Notes: generated by a model not told the origin, from the sequence alone. DNA of 64,000 bases from Gautieria morchelliformis (GCA_015179125.1 WHVA01000037.1:1-64000), one strand, 5' to 3'; shown: positions 11,263 to 22,417, numbered from the stretch's first letter. A program made the numbers and translations.

Positions 11263-12309
11263 GACTCGCCGAAGCAAAGCACAGGCGAGGCTTGTGGGCA
11301 TTTCAAACAGCAGCACGAGTGCTGTCGGCGAACACTCTGCGAGAGAGGTGAAGGAGAGGGAGCAGGGTCACCGTCCTCAACCGTCATTATTTGAGCCCAC
11401 GCCGGGGCAGCACTTTAGACTGCTTATGATCAAGGTGTCGTGAGTGAGGAGCCGGGGGGGAATGGCTGGGCGAAGCGACAGCCCAAGGATGAGGTGAGGA
11501 GTGAGAGGGAAAGGGAAAGGGACAGGGAGCGTGAGAGGGATCGGGAGAGAACAGCACCTCGCCAGAGCATTTTACCCCTTCATTCCCATCCACATACACA
11601 TCACACCATTCAACATCAACATCCCTCTCACACACATGGACTCCATTCCTTTTCGCATCTGCACCCGCACCCGCACCAGCATCCCACCCACCTCCATCCA
11701 CACCCTCACCACAATCATGTACGTGTGCATCACCACCACCACACGGGTCCAGGCTCGGGTGCAGGTCCCAGCGCTTCACCGCCATCCGCTGGACAACCTT
11801 CCCAGCGGGCACCCGAGCATGCCTTCCCTCCAAACGTGCATCCAAATGCCGCCCTCACACCTGAGAAGCCGGTGTTTTCCCACCTGTCTGATGAGAAGCT
11901 GGGTCAGGGAGGGTTTTGGCGACAAGACGACGGAGATGGGATGGGTCATGAATGCGAACGCGAACATGACAGGGACAGGGAACGTGACAGAGATAGGGAG
12001 CTGCAGCTGGAGCGGGAGCGAGAGAAGCGTGCAAGCATGGACATAATGCATGGCCCTGCCACAACGCTGCATGGCCACACTTCGTCCGGTGCTGTGGGCT
12101 ATGAATGTATAATGCCGTCGCCTTTCCCTCCTGCCTCACCTCGACATCAGTCCCAACGCCACGAACCATGGGATGATACCCAACCACCCCGGCCATCTAT
12201 GGGAAGCCCCAGTCGACTTCCTCCGCCTCACTCACTGTCTCATCCTTCACACCAGAGCTCACTTGGCTCTCTGTCTGTTCGACACGCAGCACCATCAAGC
12301 CCTCCACAA
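11263..12309 (+). pseudogene. Fragment of a host gene: Arg/Glu- and His-rich regulatory-type protein
   Basis: An exon-like frame at 11263-11439 ends QPSLFEPTPGQHFRLLMIKV at a GTGAGT donor. A long frame to 12327 then encodes runs of RERERDRER, a His/Pro-rich segment (HPHTHHTIQHQHPSHTHG, HLHPHPHQHPTHLHPHPH), a PNVHPNAALTPEKP block, SHLSDEKLGQGGFWR, a second RD/RE run and a Ser/Pro-rich tail. Composition of this kind is seen in large basidiomycete nuclear regulators, but I do not recognise the protein. There is no plausible start or end, the splice phases do not join cleanly, and a tRNA-like repeat begins at 12310. This looks like a captured gene piece within or beside a Helitron. Confidence 0.5.
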
Positions 12310-12390
12310 GGGGCCGCGGTAGCTTAGTGGTAAGCCCGCCCTGGGGGTTGAGCGTGTAAGCTAAGGCTGAGCGTTCAATCCTGGCCCCTC
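12310..12390 (+). repeat. tRNA-derived SINE head (A and B boxes)
   Basis: An A box TAGCTTAGTGG (12320-12330) fits TRGYNNARNNG, and a B box GTTCAATCC (12373-12381) fits GWTCRANNC. Their spacing is normal for an internal RNA polymerase III promoter. The flanks GGGGCC and GGCCCC recall an acceptor stem, but the T-arm stem does not pair, so it is not a working tRNA. A tRNA-derived SINE head is the best reading. Its 3' end and target duplication were not resolved. Confidence 0.5.
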
Positions 12391-12700
12391 TGGAGATAAC
12401 ACCCTAGACACTCCAAGAAATTTCAGCCACACTGATTGCCAATAACATCCGATTGCCTGCCCCAAATATGAATGGTCGTATACTCAACTATCCCTTCCAA
12501 TTCAGAACCGACCCTTTAGGAACATGATAACACCTACATTGGAACAGAGTCAAGGTCTTGCTTGAGGAGGGTGTGCAAACCACAAATATTGTATATAAAG
12601 ATGTATTACTTAGAGCTCCTTGAATTGTGACATTCACTTCCCTGATACAATTTACTTAGTATACTATTTCCTGATGCAAGTTTTTATTGTCCCAATGCCC
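12391..12700. other. No gene seen between SINE head and Helitron end
   Basis: Low-information sequence with no open frame of note. It may hold the body of the SINE and the subterminal part of the Helitron. Confidence 0.4.
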
Positions 12701-12776
12701 GTGAATTTACTGATGCATTTAACCTTACCGATGCGTTTGACCTACACCCTCGCGCGAAGCGCGGGTACCCACCTAG
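12701..12776 (+). mobile_element. Helitron 3' terminus (element 1)
   Basis: A GC-rich hairpin CCTCGCGCGAAGCGCGGG is followed 7 bases later by CTAG at 12773-12776 and then T. This is the diagnostic 3' end of Helitrons (hairpin, CTRR, then the T of the A^T target). The same layout, including a shared upstream TAACCTTAC word and a GCGAAGC loop, ends the fully bounded Helitron at 49374. The 5' end, which should read TC after an A, could not be identified. Confidence 0.65.
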
Positions 12777-14192
12777 TATATAAGTATCACAGTTATTAAC
12801 CTTACTAATCTATCCCACCAACAGGCCACGGCCCAAGCCAAGGCCAAGCCCGAGCCGAGCCAGGCCAAGTGCTAACGGCCTGGCTCAGGATTTAGCAAGC
12901 CAAAGCCAGCGCGAGCCAGGCCAAAGCCCCGGCTTTCAGGCCAAGCCAGGCCGTGCCCATCACTACCCTGAGGCTGCCCAAGAGTTAGACAGGCCGGTCG
13001 CGGATTCTTGGAAAGGGTACATCTGAAGCTATCTCGTTGATTTGAAACTACAGTAAGTACTAGTAGCTAGTTGGACATCCAGTAGTCAAGGAGTCATGGG
13101 CACCTGTCCGGGCTCTTGAAGTTCAGTAGGCCGGCTTCCGCGGCGATCAGGGAAAAGTGGTGTCGGACGAAGTACACCTTTTCCCTGGTCGGCGGCGGCG
13201 ACGGCAGTGACCGTCACCGTCACTACAGCGTGCGGCAGGCATGTAAATCTTCAACCTGGTCGCCAGGCAGTCTATAATAATATCGCCTCCTCATACTTGG
13301 AGATTGGTCGACTATTAATGACCGACAGGGCATGGATAAGCTGGGGCGTTGGAGAACGCTTCTGGTCATCTGTTATCCGACCGTGTCTCATAGAAGGTAC
13401 CAGTACGTAGAACAACGTCGGACCATCCCCACTGGGGGCAGATTTCTAAAAATATAATCGTGGATAAATCAGTCCCTCGACCTTCGCTACTACTCTATTG
13501 ACAAATTAACCTAGAACTGGACCTGCGACTGGGGAGAGAGGAACGTGGGCACGTGTTGTGTCTCCCATTCTCACATACGTAGCTACAAAAATCCAACGCC
13601 GCAGAGGAGAGCAAACGTCAGCCTCTTAGTTGTGAGTAGGGATTTCTTGGAGCACGGTAGACTATTATTGTTTAGGGAACCAAGCAATACGTGCTAATTT
13701 CCAAGCTGGCCTTACCAAGAATGTATGTTCTAAGCATCATGTAAGTGTTACATGCCCATCCGGTGGTTTTCCCAACCACATTTCCAACAAAACTCGAGTA
13801 CTTATGATCTCCCCGCTTCATCTTCCTTTAATGCACAGAATACAAAAAATATATCTGCCATCAATGCACTAAAATTAGAGACGGAATACCGTCGGGATCC
13901 CGCTTTCGCCAATCCAAACCTTATTATCTTAACCTCCCACTCATACTGTCGTTTGCCCGTCGGAGTTCTGTGACCCGCATACATAGGCGAAAGGCTCAGT
14001 CCAAAAATTTTCGTCACCCATCCGCAACCTCCACCTTAACGCGCCCAAACCACCTCTACTCTTGATCGTCCTCCGTGGAGACTACCTCGAAGTACGTCAT
14101 GCGATCAGACAGACAATCTGATCCTTCGACAATCCATATAATTGACTTACGTCGTTCTTTCCCAGACCTAGACTTTGCTGGTCTCAAGAGTC
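12777..14192. other. Gene-poor stretch with low-complexity block and hairpins
   Basis: At 12825-12965 the words CCAAGCC and GAGCCAGGCC recur in a degenerate pattern, a look often found at the ends of fungal DNA transposons. Near 13147-13190 a segment GATCAGGGAAAAG faces CTTTTCCCTGGTC, a near-perfect stem. Short frames here carry no recognisable domain. Confidence 0.4.
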
Positions 14193-15053
14193 ATGCCTGA
14201 CCAGGATCGAAACAAGACAAGAACTTCCCAGGCAAGGTACACCCCGTACTTCCGGCCGTAAGTTTGCTACCCAATGCCGAATGAAGGCCTGCTAACGCTT
14301 GAGGATGCGCTTGCGTAGGACGTCGGCGTACGGTTCACGAGGGCTAGCTGGTCGTGGTACCGCTACCGCGTCACCACAACAGCGAGGGCCGTCATAGGTA
14401 TGCAATCCTTGTCGCAGTGGAATTCCAATGATGACACAGGATGAAGTCTTGAGGGCCGCCCATACCCTGTTGCGCGGCGTCCGCCACTGTACCGCCCCAC
14501 AGACGCAGCCACCCCCAGAACGTCCGGTCAGGGGTTTCAAAGGCATAGGTATTCGCATCACAGTCACGATGAAAGCCACATGATGCCACATGTCAGGCCC
14601 TCGGGCTATGTACCCAACAAACCATCCAACTTAAACCGCGGAGAGAGAGAAGCTGGGAGGTCCGCAGCGGCTCCACTCCCCGAGACTGCTGCAGGCTCGT
14701 CGAGTAGGATGCCGCTTGGCACCACCATCTGCGGCCGAGAGAATACCAGGTTCTCTGCCCAGTATATGCTCGACGTGCAGATCCGGTCCGAGCTGCGGAT
14801 AATAAGAGGCAGGGAGGAACTGCCGCTTGAAATCATCAGCACAGAATCCAGGCTGAGACGGGCTCTGGATTATATGTGGCAGTGCCCAGCCTGTGATTAC
14901 CGCAGCAGTGCGTCGAGTACCGGCAAGGAGAGGGTAACCCGCCACACTCGTTTTATACATCCAGAGATCACCAATCCCAACGCAGCTTGGCAAAAGGGCC
15001 AGGATTTGGAGACACATCCAGAGCATCTTGTGACAGACATTCTCCAAGCGTAA
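14193..15053 (+). CDS. Hypothetical protein with a C2H2-like zinc-binding motif, 173 aa
   Basis: Exon 1 (14193-14257) reads MPDQDRNKTRTSQARYTPYF and ends at a GTAAGT donor. Exon 2 (14597-15053) starts after ATGTCAG. Together they make 522 nt, an exact number of codons, ending ...VTDILQA. The C-terminal third holds WQCPACDYRS...HTRFIH, a C-x2-C-x16-H-x4-H arrangement with a longer spacer than a classical finger. The first half is polar and likely disordered. The 339-bp intron is long for this genome and might hide another exon. I do not recognise the family; a DNA-binding role is only a guess from the motif. Confidence 0.45.
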
Positions 15054-15468
15054 AGTGGGAGGAATCGATAAACATCGATCCAAGTCACCTGCGGCCCTGC
15101 GGCCCTGAATAGTACCATGCAAACAACACCCATCAAAGACCAAATTTCCAACTACCATCGGCCAGGCTAGGCGCAAAATGTTGTATTTTCAGACGATACC
15201 AAATTTTTGTCCTCTGTGTAATTCAGTTCAATCAAGTGTTATACTTACTTTACTAGAGTGTCATTCCGGGGGATCCCCTCGCGCTTGAAAATATTGCTTG
15301 ATTCATATCGCTGAATCTGCTTGTACCTGTATCTAGACATGGGATTAGCATGACGCCTGGCAAGGGACTGTTTGATCCGGTATTATTCAGGTGTCAGGCC
15401 CTGTTTCCCTCAGAGTTTTCTTTAGCACATCTCTAGTACCTATTGCTACAGTAAAGACCAAATAAGGG
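15054..15468. other. Intergenic, nothing recognised
   Basis: No coding or structural signal stands out. It may hold a promoter or an upstream exon of the frame at 15469-16071. Confidence 0.4.
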
Positions 15469-16071
15469 GTGGCCAGTAGGAGAGTTCAGGAGCAACGAGA
15501 ATATCAGTACATCAGTGCTGGGAACAGCTTACCTCCTCCTGTACGTCTGTCGATAACGGCTACTAATGAATCACAGCCGGATCTGCCTGTTGTCAGAAGT
15601 TCTGACAAGGCACTGATCTCAAGCACGTCAACAGTCACTGCGTTTAAGCCCTTTATTACCGTAGTTCGGCGACGTCCGTCAAGCTCTGAATATACCATGT
15701 CAGCCCATCTCGCCGCAGACGTTGTTAAGGCCATGTTAACATACCGTCCACCTATATCTATGGACATCCATCAACCTCGCCTGTCTGCAGGCTCTGAATA
15801 TATAACCTTAACACAACTGAGAATGTCTCTAACCAGATCTGGCTACTTATCTTACCAGAGCTCCAATGTTATTGACTCATCGCGCTCTGAATATCTAACC
15901 TTGACACAGCTGAGAAGATCTCTGACCAGGTCTGGTTACGTACCTTATCAGAGGTCCGAGGATATTGACACATCGCAGCCCTGTTTAGGTCCGTTCAGGC
16001 GGTGTCTCCGGTCTACGTATAGCTCTATCTTCCTCAGAAAGCACTTCACGATTTTTTTTGAACAGCCCTAA
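15469..16071 (+). CDS. Hypothetical frame with two 31-residue repeats
   Basis: An open frame of 200 codons without an early ATG (first ATG at about 15697), so it is probably an internal or last exon. Its striking part is a tandem pair: SEYITLTQLRMSLTRSGYLS and, 31 residues later, SEYLTLTQLRRSLTRSGYVP. A less complete SEYTMSAHL copy lies further upstream. The period corresponds to 93 bp of DNA. Many of the differences between the repeats are conservative, which suggests the protein is or was translated. No known domain is recognised, and no upstream exon could be assigned. Confidence 0.35.
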   Translation: MASRRVQEQREYQYISAGNSLPPPVRLSITATNESQPDLPVVRSSDKALISSTSTVTAFKPFITVVRRRPSSSEYTMSAHLAADVVKAMLTYRPPISMDIHQPRLSAGSEYITLTQLRMSLTRSGYLSYQSSNVIDSSRSEYLTLTQLRRSLTRSGYVPYQRSEDIDTSQPCLGPFRRCLRSTYSSIFLRKHFTIFFEQP

Positions 16072-16507
16072 TAACTCGGCGCCCTAGCCCAGTCTCAATG
16101 ACGCATCGATGACATCCTCACCATATGGGGTTTTCATCTCGCCAAGCTTTCTCCACAACCACCACGTACCTGTAACCTTGATCATCAGAGCCAATGCCAC
16201 GTACCAATATCACCAAGGCCAAGCCCAGTTCGCGGGTCAGACCTTACAGAAGGTACGTGTTGTCTTCTAACAGCGAGCGCACATATGCTAACTACTTGCT
16301 CAGAAACAATCAAACTAACTACTCGCTCAAACACAATCGACTCGGAACTTTCGTTCCACTCAAGAAGCCGTGAGCAATATATAATGAACAACGGATTAAC
16401 ATAACCTAGCTCTGCCTCAGCGAATATTCTGATGAAGATCCATTTGTGTCGTCCGATGATGACGTGGCTCCAGCCGCACCAGCTCAGTCGATGAAGACAT
16501 CAATGCT
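16072..16507. other. Intergenic, nothing recognised
   Basis: No convincing coding sequence or repeat. The phrase CTAACTACTxGCTCA occurs twice near 16290-16330. Confidence 0.4.
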
Positions 16508-18384
16508 TCAACGTGCATCGTAAGGTGCAGTGGGCGGCGGCACACTGCTGTAACGGGACGTGTACACGCGAATCCGACAGATGGCTGCCTTATCCTTTGT
16601 TGTCAGTGCTGCATCCCTGATATCTGACAGTTTATGGAGTATTGTCGTTGCCTGCACGGCATGAGCACAGAACCCGGCATGCGAGCAGGTAAGCACTTAC
16701 CCAATGTGAGCGCCATGTGGGATGGATGACCTCAAAGAAATTAAACTTATCCACACTTCCCTCAAGTCCGTCGATCTCCATCAAGTTCCGCTTCCACAAC
16801 GCCATCATGTCTGTCGCATTTTCTTCGGTTATTAGGTCATCTTCTGGCCCCGAAGCCTCGTCCGATTGATAATCTTGATGGAGCAATGGGCTGGGATCAA
16901 AGCCATACATATCTTGGAACGTAACGATGGCAGATCACCTCCAATTTGCCTTCTGAACGTAACATGTGAATAAGTCGTGAAAAGTTCGGGAACTTACCGT
17001 GTTGCACCTACTCATCCACCTCGCGGTGCGTTGGTTCTTCTGTCCCATCTTCTTCTTCCGTGGGTCCGTTTGCTTCAGGTACCGGTCCTTGAGCCCGCGC
17101 CAAGTGGTTTTGGCCAGCTCATACAGGCATTTGCTATCAGGCCTGTAACCTGCATCCTTCATCTCTGAAGGACACGTATCGGACTGACACCTAACAGGTG
17201 AGCATGTTACCATAATCGGGGGTTGTACTTACATCCTCGATCTCGTCACATGCCGCATCACGTGCCCTCTGCAACAAACGCACATTTACAGCCGCGGTGA
17301 TATCCTTTGTGAAATCCACGTCCATGTATGGTTCTCCCGATTCGGGATCACAACGTGGAGGCTCTCCATGGGCATGGGGATCAGGTAAGTGTGATTTTCT
17401 GCTTTCCATTCCAATCGATGTTATCATGCATCGATGGAGTACGTGCTGATAGGGACATCAACCACTGGCATTCAGGCATGCTGAAGCTCACCAGGATTTC
17501 CTTCTTGAAAGTTTTATATTGCCCGGTGAGCCCTCTCTCTTTCATATCTTCCCAATCTCCTGGCTGACACTCAGTATCCCACATGTCGTCATCTGCATTT
17601 CGTGCTGGTCCTCTTGCCACTCGCTTGCCTCAGTGACCCCGACTACGGAACCCCCTCGAAGAATCAGCAGACTCGCTTCGGTCGCTTGCGCTTACAGCGG
17701 TAAGCTTCGAATTTGCCTGTCGCAAAACTGCTAGCTCATCCCTTATCCCCTGTAGCTCCGCGGGCATTGTCCCTGATATTGCTTGCGTGACCTGAGTACT
17801 TATCCGTTCAACCATTCTCAGCTGCTGATCTTCTTGATCTTCTTTTAACAGCGCCGGATCCAGATTACTTTGATCGGGCACAACTCTCGAATGCACGCGG
17901 GGCTCAACGCGCCTACTAATACACAGGTAATATGAGGGTGTGCACATCAATAGAATGCTTACGCTTGATTCATCAGGTCGTCCAAGGTATCTGGAAGCCT
18001 ATAATAGCAGGTCAGCGTCAGGGATGCTTCATAAGGCGAAGGTACGTACTCGTCTGCATCTGGGTGCCCCATATTTTGCTCATGCGCGTGGCCGCCACCT
18101 CTCGGCTCTCCCATGTTCCCCATGGTCCCTCCGGCCTTCGCACTCACATCGACGACCTTCCTGCGCTTGTTCTTGGATGTGGACGCGGACGCGGTCTCGT
18201 TGAGTCTGCGTCTGGTGCGTGCTTGACGTTGAACCGGGGGAGATTTGGCTGACGGCTGCGCAGGTGGAGCGGGATTGGCCTCGAGCCATTCCGTCCTCTC
18301 AGCAGACGTCAGACGGTCCCAGACCTTTACCGTCCAGGGGTCGGCCCAGGCAGGGGCAAACGGATCGCCGGCTGGCACGGGCAT
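16508..18384 (-). pseudogene. Agaric-specific multi-exon hypothetical gene with two premature stops
   Basis: Minus-strand exons join in phase from the ATG at 18384 (MPVPAGDPFAPAWADPWTVK) to a TGA at 16508-16510. Recognisable blocks are a basic NLS-like KNKRRK, ELPDTLDDLMNQARRVEPRV, WEDMKERGLTGQYKTFKKE, WRGLKDRYLKQTDPRKKK, a GPEDD acidic stretch, FNFFEVIHPTWRSHW, and a C-terminal SSVPPPTAPYDAR. The family occurs in many agaricomycetes, but I know of no function; the basic WxxLKxxY block could bind DNA. Six or more introns of about 45-60 bp are present. In-frame TGAs lie near 17632 (after FRSRGH) and 16942 (after KANWR). Both sit where CGA (Arg) would fit, the change expected from C-to-T mutation at CpG. 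Confidence 0.55.
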
Positions 18385-18573
18385 CGAAGCCCGGTAGGAC
18401 GAGGGTATGGGGTTTTCTTGGGTATATATAGGTATTATAGGTGCCCCGCAACCGCCGCGAGGATTTGCGCATGCCTTTTTACATATATGTATGCGTAAAA
18501 GCACAGATATAGACATATATGACCTATTCTGAGCTATGCAGATGTACCTAATATCTGTAAATTCCATCTATAG

Positions 18574-18743
18574 TGAAGTTGCTAGCATGCGATGAGAGAA
18601 GGTTAACTGAGGTTGCTAGCATGCGATGAGATAAGGTTAACTGAGGTTGCTAGCATGCGATGAGATGAGGTTAACTGAGGTTGCTAGCATGCGATGAGAT
18701 GAGGTTAACTGAGGTTGCTAGCATGCGATGAGATGATGTTAAC
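18574..18743. repeat. Minisatellite, 34 bp x 5 copies
   Basis: The 170 bases are exactly five head-to-tail copies of a 34-bp unit containing GCTAGC, GCATGC and GTTAAC palindromes. Copies differ at only a few positions (for example GAGAGAAG, GAGATAAG, GAGATGAG, GAGATGATG). It lies upstream of the minus-strand gene starting at 18384. Confidence 0.95.
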
Positions 18744-19948
18744 AGCCCTCGCTGGAGTGGGGAAAGGTCGTATGGCCACATCTTCACGAATTGTGAAGAG
18801 GCAATCTTACCGGTCTCTGGAATGTTACAATATTCGTGCGCAGCCGTAGTCATACGGACCTTAACAGACGTGCGATAAGGTGACCTCTCATCACTCCGAA
18901 GACATTATATTTTCCTATCTAGACTCAGCTATTCGTGGCCCGGAAATATTGGGCTTAAACGCAGTGAGTTGGCGTTTTCTTCGGTCACACCGCACGTGTC
19001 TAGTACTACTTCCAAGTTACTGTACTGTAATAATGAAGGACTATCGCGAGGACGAAAAAATCGTATATCTGTTCACGCCAACGTATGCGAAGCCGGGCCT
19101 GGTGATATCCATGCTTGCAAATAATGTTCGATCTTTAGGCTTGTGTGGCCACGTCACCATCGATTCGCAATATCACATGAGTGGGAAGATATAAGTTGCC
19201 TGATGGTCGTCAGCCTCAAGCTTTCGAAACCCATACCATATACTCAATGTCTCCATGCTCGTCATCCCCCACTGGATGTCACGGATGATACACCCCCGTC
19301 CTTGTCATGCCAGTCGTTGACGTCGTGGTACCCCCATATGTTTTCTTGATCGACTCTTGGATGCTTTTTGAGGACGTTGTCTGTGACGACATGCCTGCAC
19401 ATGCACGTGAAACAATTATCAGCCGGACATCGCTAGACGTGACTCGGCGCGTGTTGTCGTCAGGCCGACCTGGGCATCGCGTGTCCTCAACTTCCCCCCT
19501 CGACTTTCGAATGTAGTCAAAAGATAAACGGACGATTGCGAAACGCAGCGGCGACCATTTTGAGACAATACGGAGACATCTGGCGATTGGGTGGAGAAAG
19601 AAGATGAACCGACAGGGGGTGAACCGGTGAAGGGCAGATAGCACAGCACTAGTGCAAGGGTAAATCAGTACCGTGTGGTATAGACGAAGGCAGCACTCAG
19701 TCGCAGTTATTCAATGCTCGTCAGCGCCAACCCCTTCAAAGGTGCCAGCCCATATGAAAATGGGACTTGCGCTGTAGATGCGATAGCTCGGTAGACCACC
19801 CCACAAATTGCGTAGTCTACTTTTAAATTCATCTCGAAGTCGGAACAACGTATGAAACAATCGTACAAGGTCTATCTGCCCTTATGAGTATATAATCCCA
19901 AAGATAGTTCTCCCATGCATTGTGTGTCGTTAGCGAGGAACCAACACA
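18744..19948. other. Gene-poor stretch with short unassigned frames
   Basis: A plus-strand frame at 18880-19194 and a minus-strand frame at 19279-19644 (ending KSIQESIKKTYGG...) show no domain I recognise and no clear exon structure. They could be exons of small genes or chance frames. Confidence 0.3.
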
Positions 19949-21137
19949 TTAAGCATTGGTACTTCCTTCAATCACTGCAACGATGCCATAGGCTGCGCCT
20001 GCCGCACAGCCGCCTACCAAAAGCATGCTAAGCGCACCCCACATGTATCCGCGCGTACCAATCCCGGCACCGGTGACGTGGGCCTTGACTGCGCCGAAAA
20101 TGAGGAGGACAATACCCGTGACAATGCACGAGTACACAAGCCCCTCTTTTGCGTATGGCGTAAAGAAGTAAGGAAGTAGCGGGATAATGCCGCCTAGAAG
20201 ATATCCCATGCCTATTGTAAAGGCGGATATGTAGAGACGGCGTGTGGGAACTTCCTCTGCAGCTCATGCTTAGTGCATCAAGCAGGGGAACGTATGACGG
20301 CACCACGACGCACCAAGACCTTCTCCAAACTTCAGAAGAAATGCCGTCATGCCTACATCCTTGCTCCAGCGTAAACCGCCCTCTTCCTCGCTAGGTTGGC
20401 CTGTGGGTGCTCCCACCCCGTTGGAGTCCACCTCGACCTTGCGCAGACACTGTGCCACCTGTCTGCTCAACCTTTCATCTACACCGACGGGACCCAACAC
20501 AGCGTGTACTTCACGCTCCATTTCTCCCGCACAGGACCTAAGCACGCGTGCCGAGGTGTGTCTTTGCAGGAACCGGTAATGGTCTCGCTCAGCTTGTGAA
20601 GCGACTGCAAAGAGGCATCGCGTCAGTAGTATATAGGCTGACTTCAAGGAGACGCACGGAAGCCTCCGATGCCCATGGAGATGGCGCCCGCGATAAGTTC
20701 GGCAACTCCACCTACGACCACGAGTCGAGATTCTCCGAGACTTGATAGACCAGCCGTCAGGGCGAAGGGGACAGTGAGCCCATCTGAGAGACCAATCACA
20801 CTGGTAATACGTGGCCCTCAGTAAAAAAGACGGAAAACAGCAAGAGAAAAAAAGTTGCCCCGTACACGTCTCGGACAATGTCCGGATCAATGAGCTGCCT
20901 GTCATCGTCATCCTTGAGGTCTTTACAGCATATTCCGCCTGGTCTCCCATGTCGGTCACATTTAATGGGCAACGGTATGGACGGCGTTGCGTCTGCGGCT
21001 GAAGAAATCGACCATACTGGTGGTCTATCCCCTTGAATGTGGGTTTCGGCTTCAGAGCGACGTGGTAAAGGGACTGAGTGCGGCACCACTGTAGCTGTTG
21101 AGTCGGCAGATGGAGATGAGGGCTCTCCAGTAGACAT
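19949..21137 (-). CDS. CCC1: CCC1/VIT1-family vacuolar iron (Fe/Mn) transporter, 337 aa
   Basis: Four exons (21137-20866, 20800-20658, 20604-20314, 20256-19949) splice at canonical GT-AG sites and give 338 codons including the stop. The N-terminus is cytosolic and Ser/Pro-rich, then CCKDLKDDDDRQLIDPDIVRD leads into TM1 (VIGLSDGLTVPFALTAGLS). TM2 contains AELIAGAISMGIGGFLASQ, and the Glu-rich metal-binding helix AERDHYRFLQRH follows. DVGMTAFLLKFGEGLEEVP precedes TM3 (GMGYLLGGIIPLLPYFF), TM4 and the final LVGGCAAGAAYGI. In yeast and other fungi Ccc1 moves Fe2+ and Mn2+ from cytosol into the vacuole. All family hallmarks are present, so this copy looks functional. A CACGTG lies in the upstream region near 21274, but no iron-regulatory motif is claimed. 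Confidence 0.93.
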
Positions 21138-21676
21138 GCTGGTGGTGTGGAGTGCGGTTTCTGACGAAGGGCAGGTTTAAATGGCTGACGTTAGATTGCC
21201 AGTTTGTTTTCGCCACTTTGTTTTTGCCACCCCCGGTCACGCATTCGGCTGCTGTGACGCTCGGCACTGTTCCACGTGTTGGCGCTTGCGTGTGCATGGC
21301 ACGGAGAATGGCCGGGTTATTCTCCTTGAATATATGGTGATCTTGGAACAGGATCCGGTTGGTTGACTCCCCGTTCTCATCACCTCGTGGCATTGACTAA
21401 TTGACTTGGACAGCCTAAAGAAGTTTCTTGAAGTGCTTCGTGATGCTTATGGCACTCCTCTGGAAGGAAACAGCCTGGTTTTGAGCGCGCAAGATACGAG
21501 AATCGCCGAGAGGGATATTTGTGTATAGAGTTTGGCTGGAGCAACGGCTGAGGATCCAGACAAAGCTATAAGTATCCCGAATTCAATTACACCTTCTTCT
21601 AGTCACACTCCAGAACAGAATGCAAGATTTGCCATCTTCGCTGGATCACATCTGCCGAGCTCCACGCCACTATACA
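21138..21676. other. Intergenic region between CCC1 start and HIT gene end
   Basis: This holds the CCC1 promoter (to its right on the plus strand) and the 3' end of the HIT gene. A CACGTG E-box-like site is at about 21273-21278. No further gene is seen; open frames here are chance. Confidence 0.5.
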
Positions 21677-22417
21677 TCATAGCCTGCCTTTCATTATCTC
21701 CACCGTTTTATTCAGCTCTTCCTTGTCAACCTTCATCGTGGGCCAATTCTCAGCGATCTTCAGCACCAAACCATCTTCCTCTGTGGTCTTTGGTATCACA
21801 TGGAAGTGAACATGGTCGACATGCTGCGAGCGTACATCAATGTGATGTTATATGTTGCCATCCTTAAGAGCCAGTCTCACCTGGAACGCTAGTTTACCGT
21901 TATTCTGGTCCGAGAACTCAGCACCATGTAATTCCAAAGACGATCTAAGTATAAGGCACTAGCCTGTAATATGTTATACTGTTCAGCACCAGTTGCGATT
22001 GCTATCTTCTTCAACAGAGGCCCGATATCGCTCAGATACTCGTCCGGAAGATCACCGATCGTCCTCGCATGATCTGAGTAACAAGATCAAGGACAGTGCA
22101 TACATCGAACATGCCAGAAAAAATCCCTACATTTTGGAATGACTTGAGTGGGCATGTCAAGCCTTAAATATCTGGTGTTCCGCTGTTCGACGTGCCAGCG
22201 GCACTGACCAATGATCCGTCTCATACACTTTGAAGCACGGAATCGTGCCTATTTGGCTTATGCACCAATGACATTAAACATTATTTTGAAGATAGAACGC
22301 TGACCTTTGACAATCAAGCAGAATATGCATCTGGAAAAAGTAAAATGATGATACTATCAAACAGCTTGCGCATGGGCAATTATTAAGGACTGACTTGTCA
22401 TCTGCATTCGCAGCCAT
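21677..22417 (-). CDS. HIT (histidine triad) nucleotide-binding protein, HNT1-like
   Basis: The minus strand starts MAANADDK (22417), then splices to CIFCLIVKG, whose Cys-x2-Cys is the usual zinc pair of this family. IPCFKVYETDH, VIPKYHARTIGDLPDEYLSD, KKIAIATGAEQYNILQ, NNGKLAFQ and finally HVDHVHFHVIPK follow. That last block carries the His-x-His-x-His triad that forms the catalytic pocket of HIT hydrolases (nucleoside phosphoramidates or related substrates). The stop is at 21677-21679. About six short introns are implied. Two points are odd: one splice junction after ETDH reads as a stop in my model, and the segment before VIPK is about four residues shorter than usual. The gene may be slightly damaged, or my exon borders may be wrong. 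Confidence 0.7.

Noticed and set aside
11440-12327. Complete 295-residue gene starting at 11440
   Set aside because: The first codon is a GTG that doubles as a GTGAGT splice donor, there is no ATG context, and the end falls within a tRNA-like repeat.
12825-12965. Terminal repeat of a hAT transposon
   Set aside because: The GAGCCAGGCC pattern is suggestive, but no matching second end or 8-bp target duplication was found.
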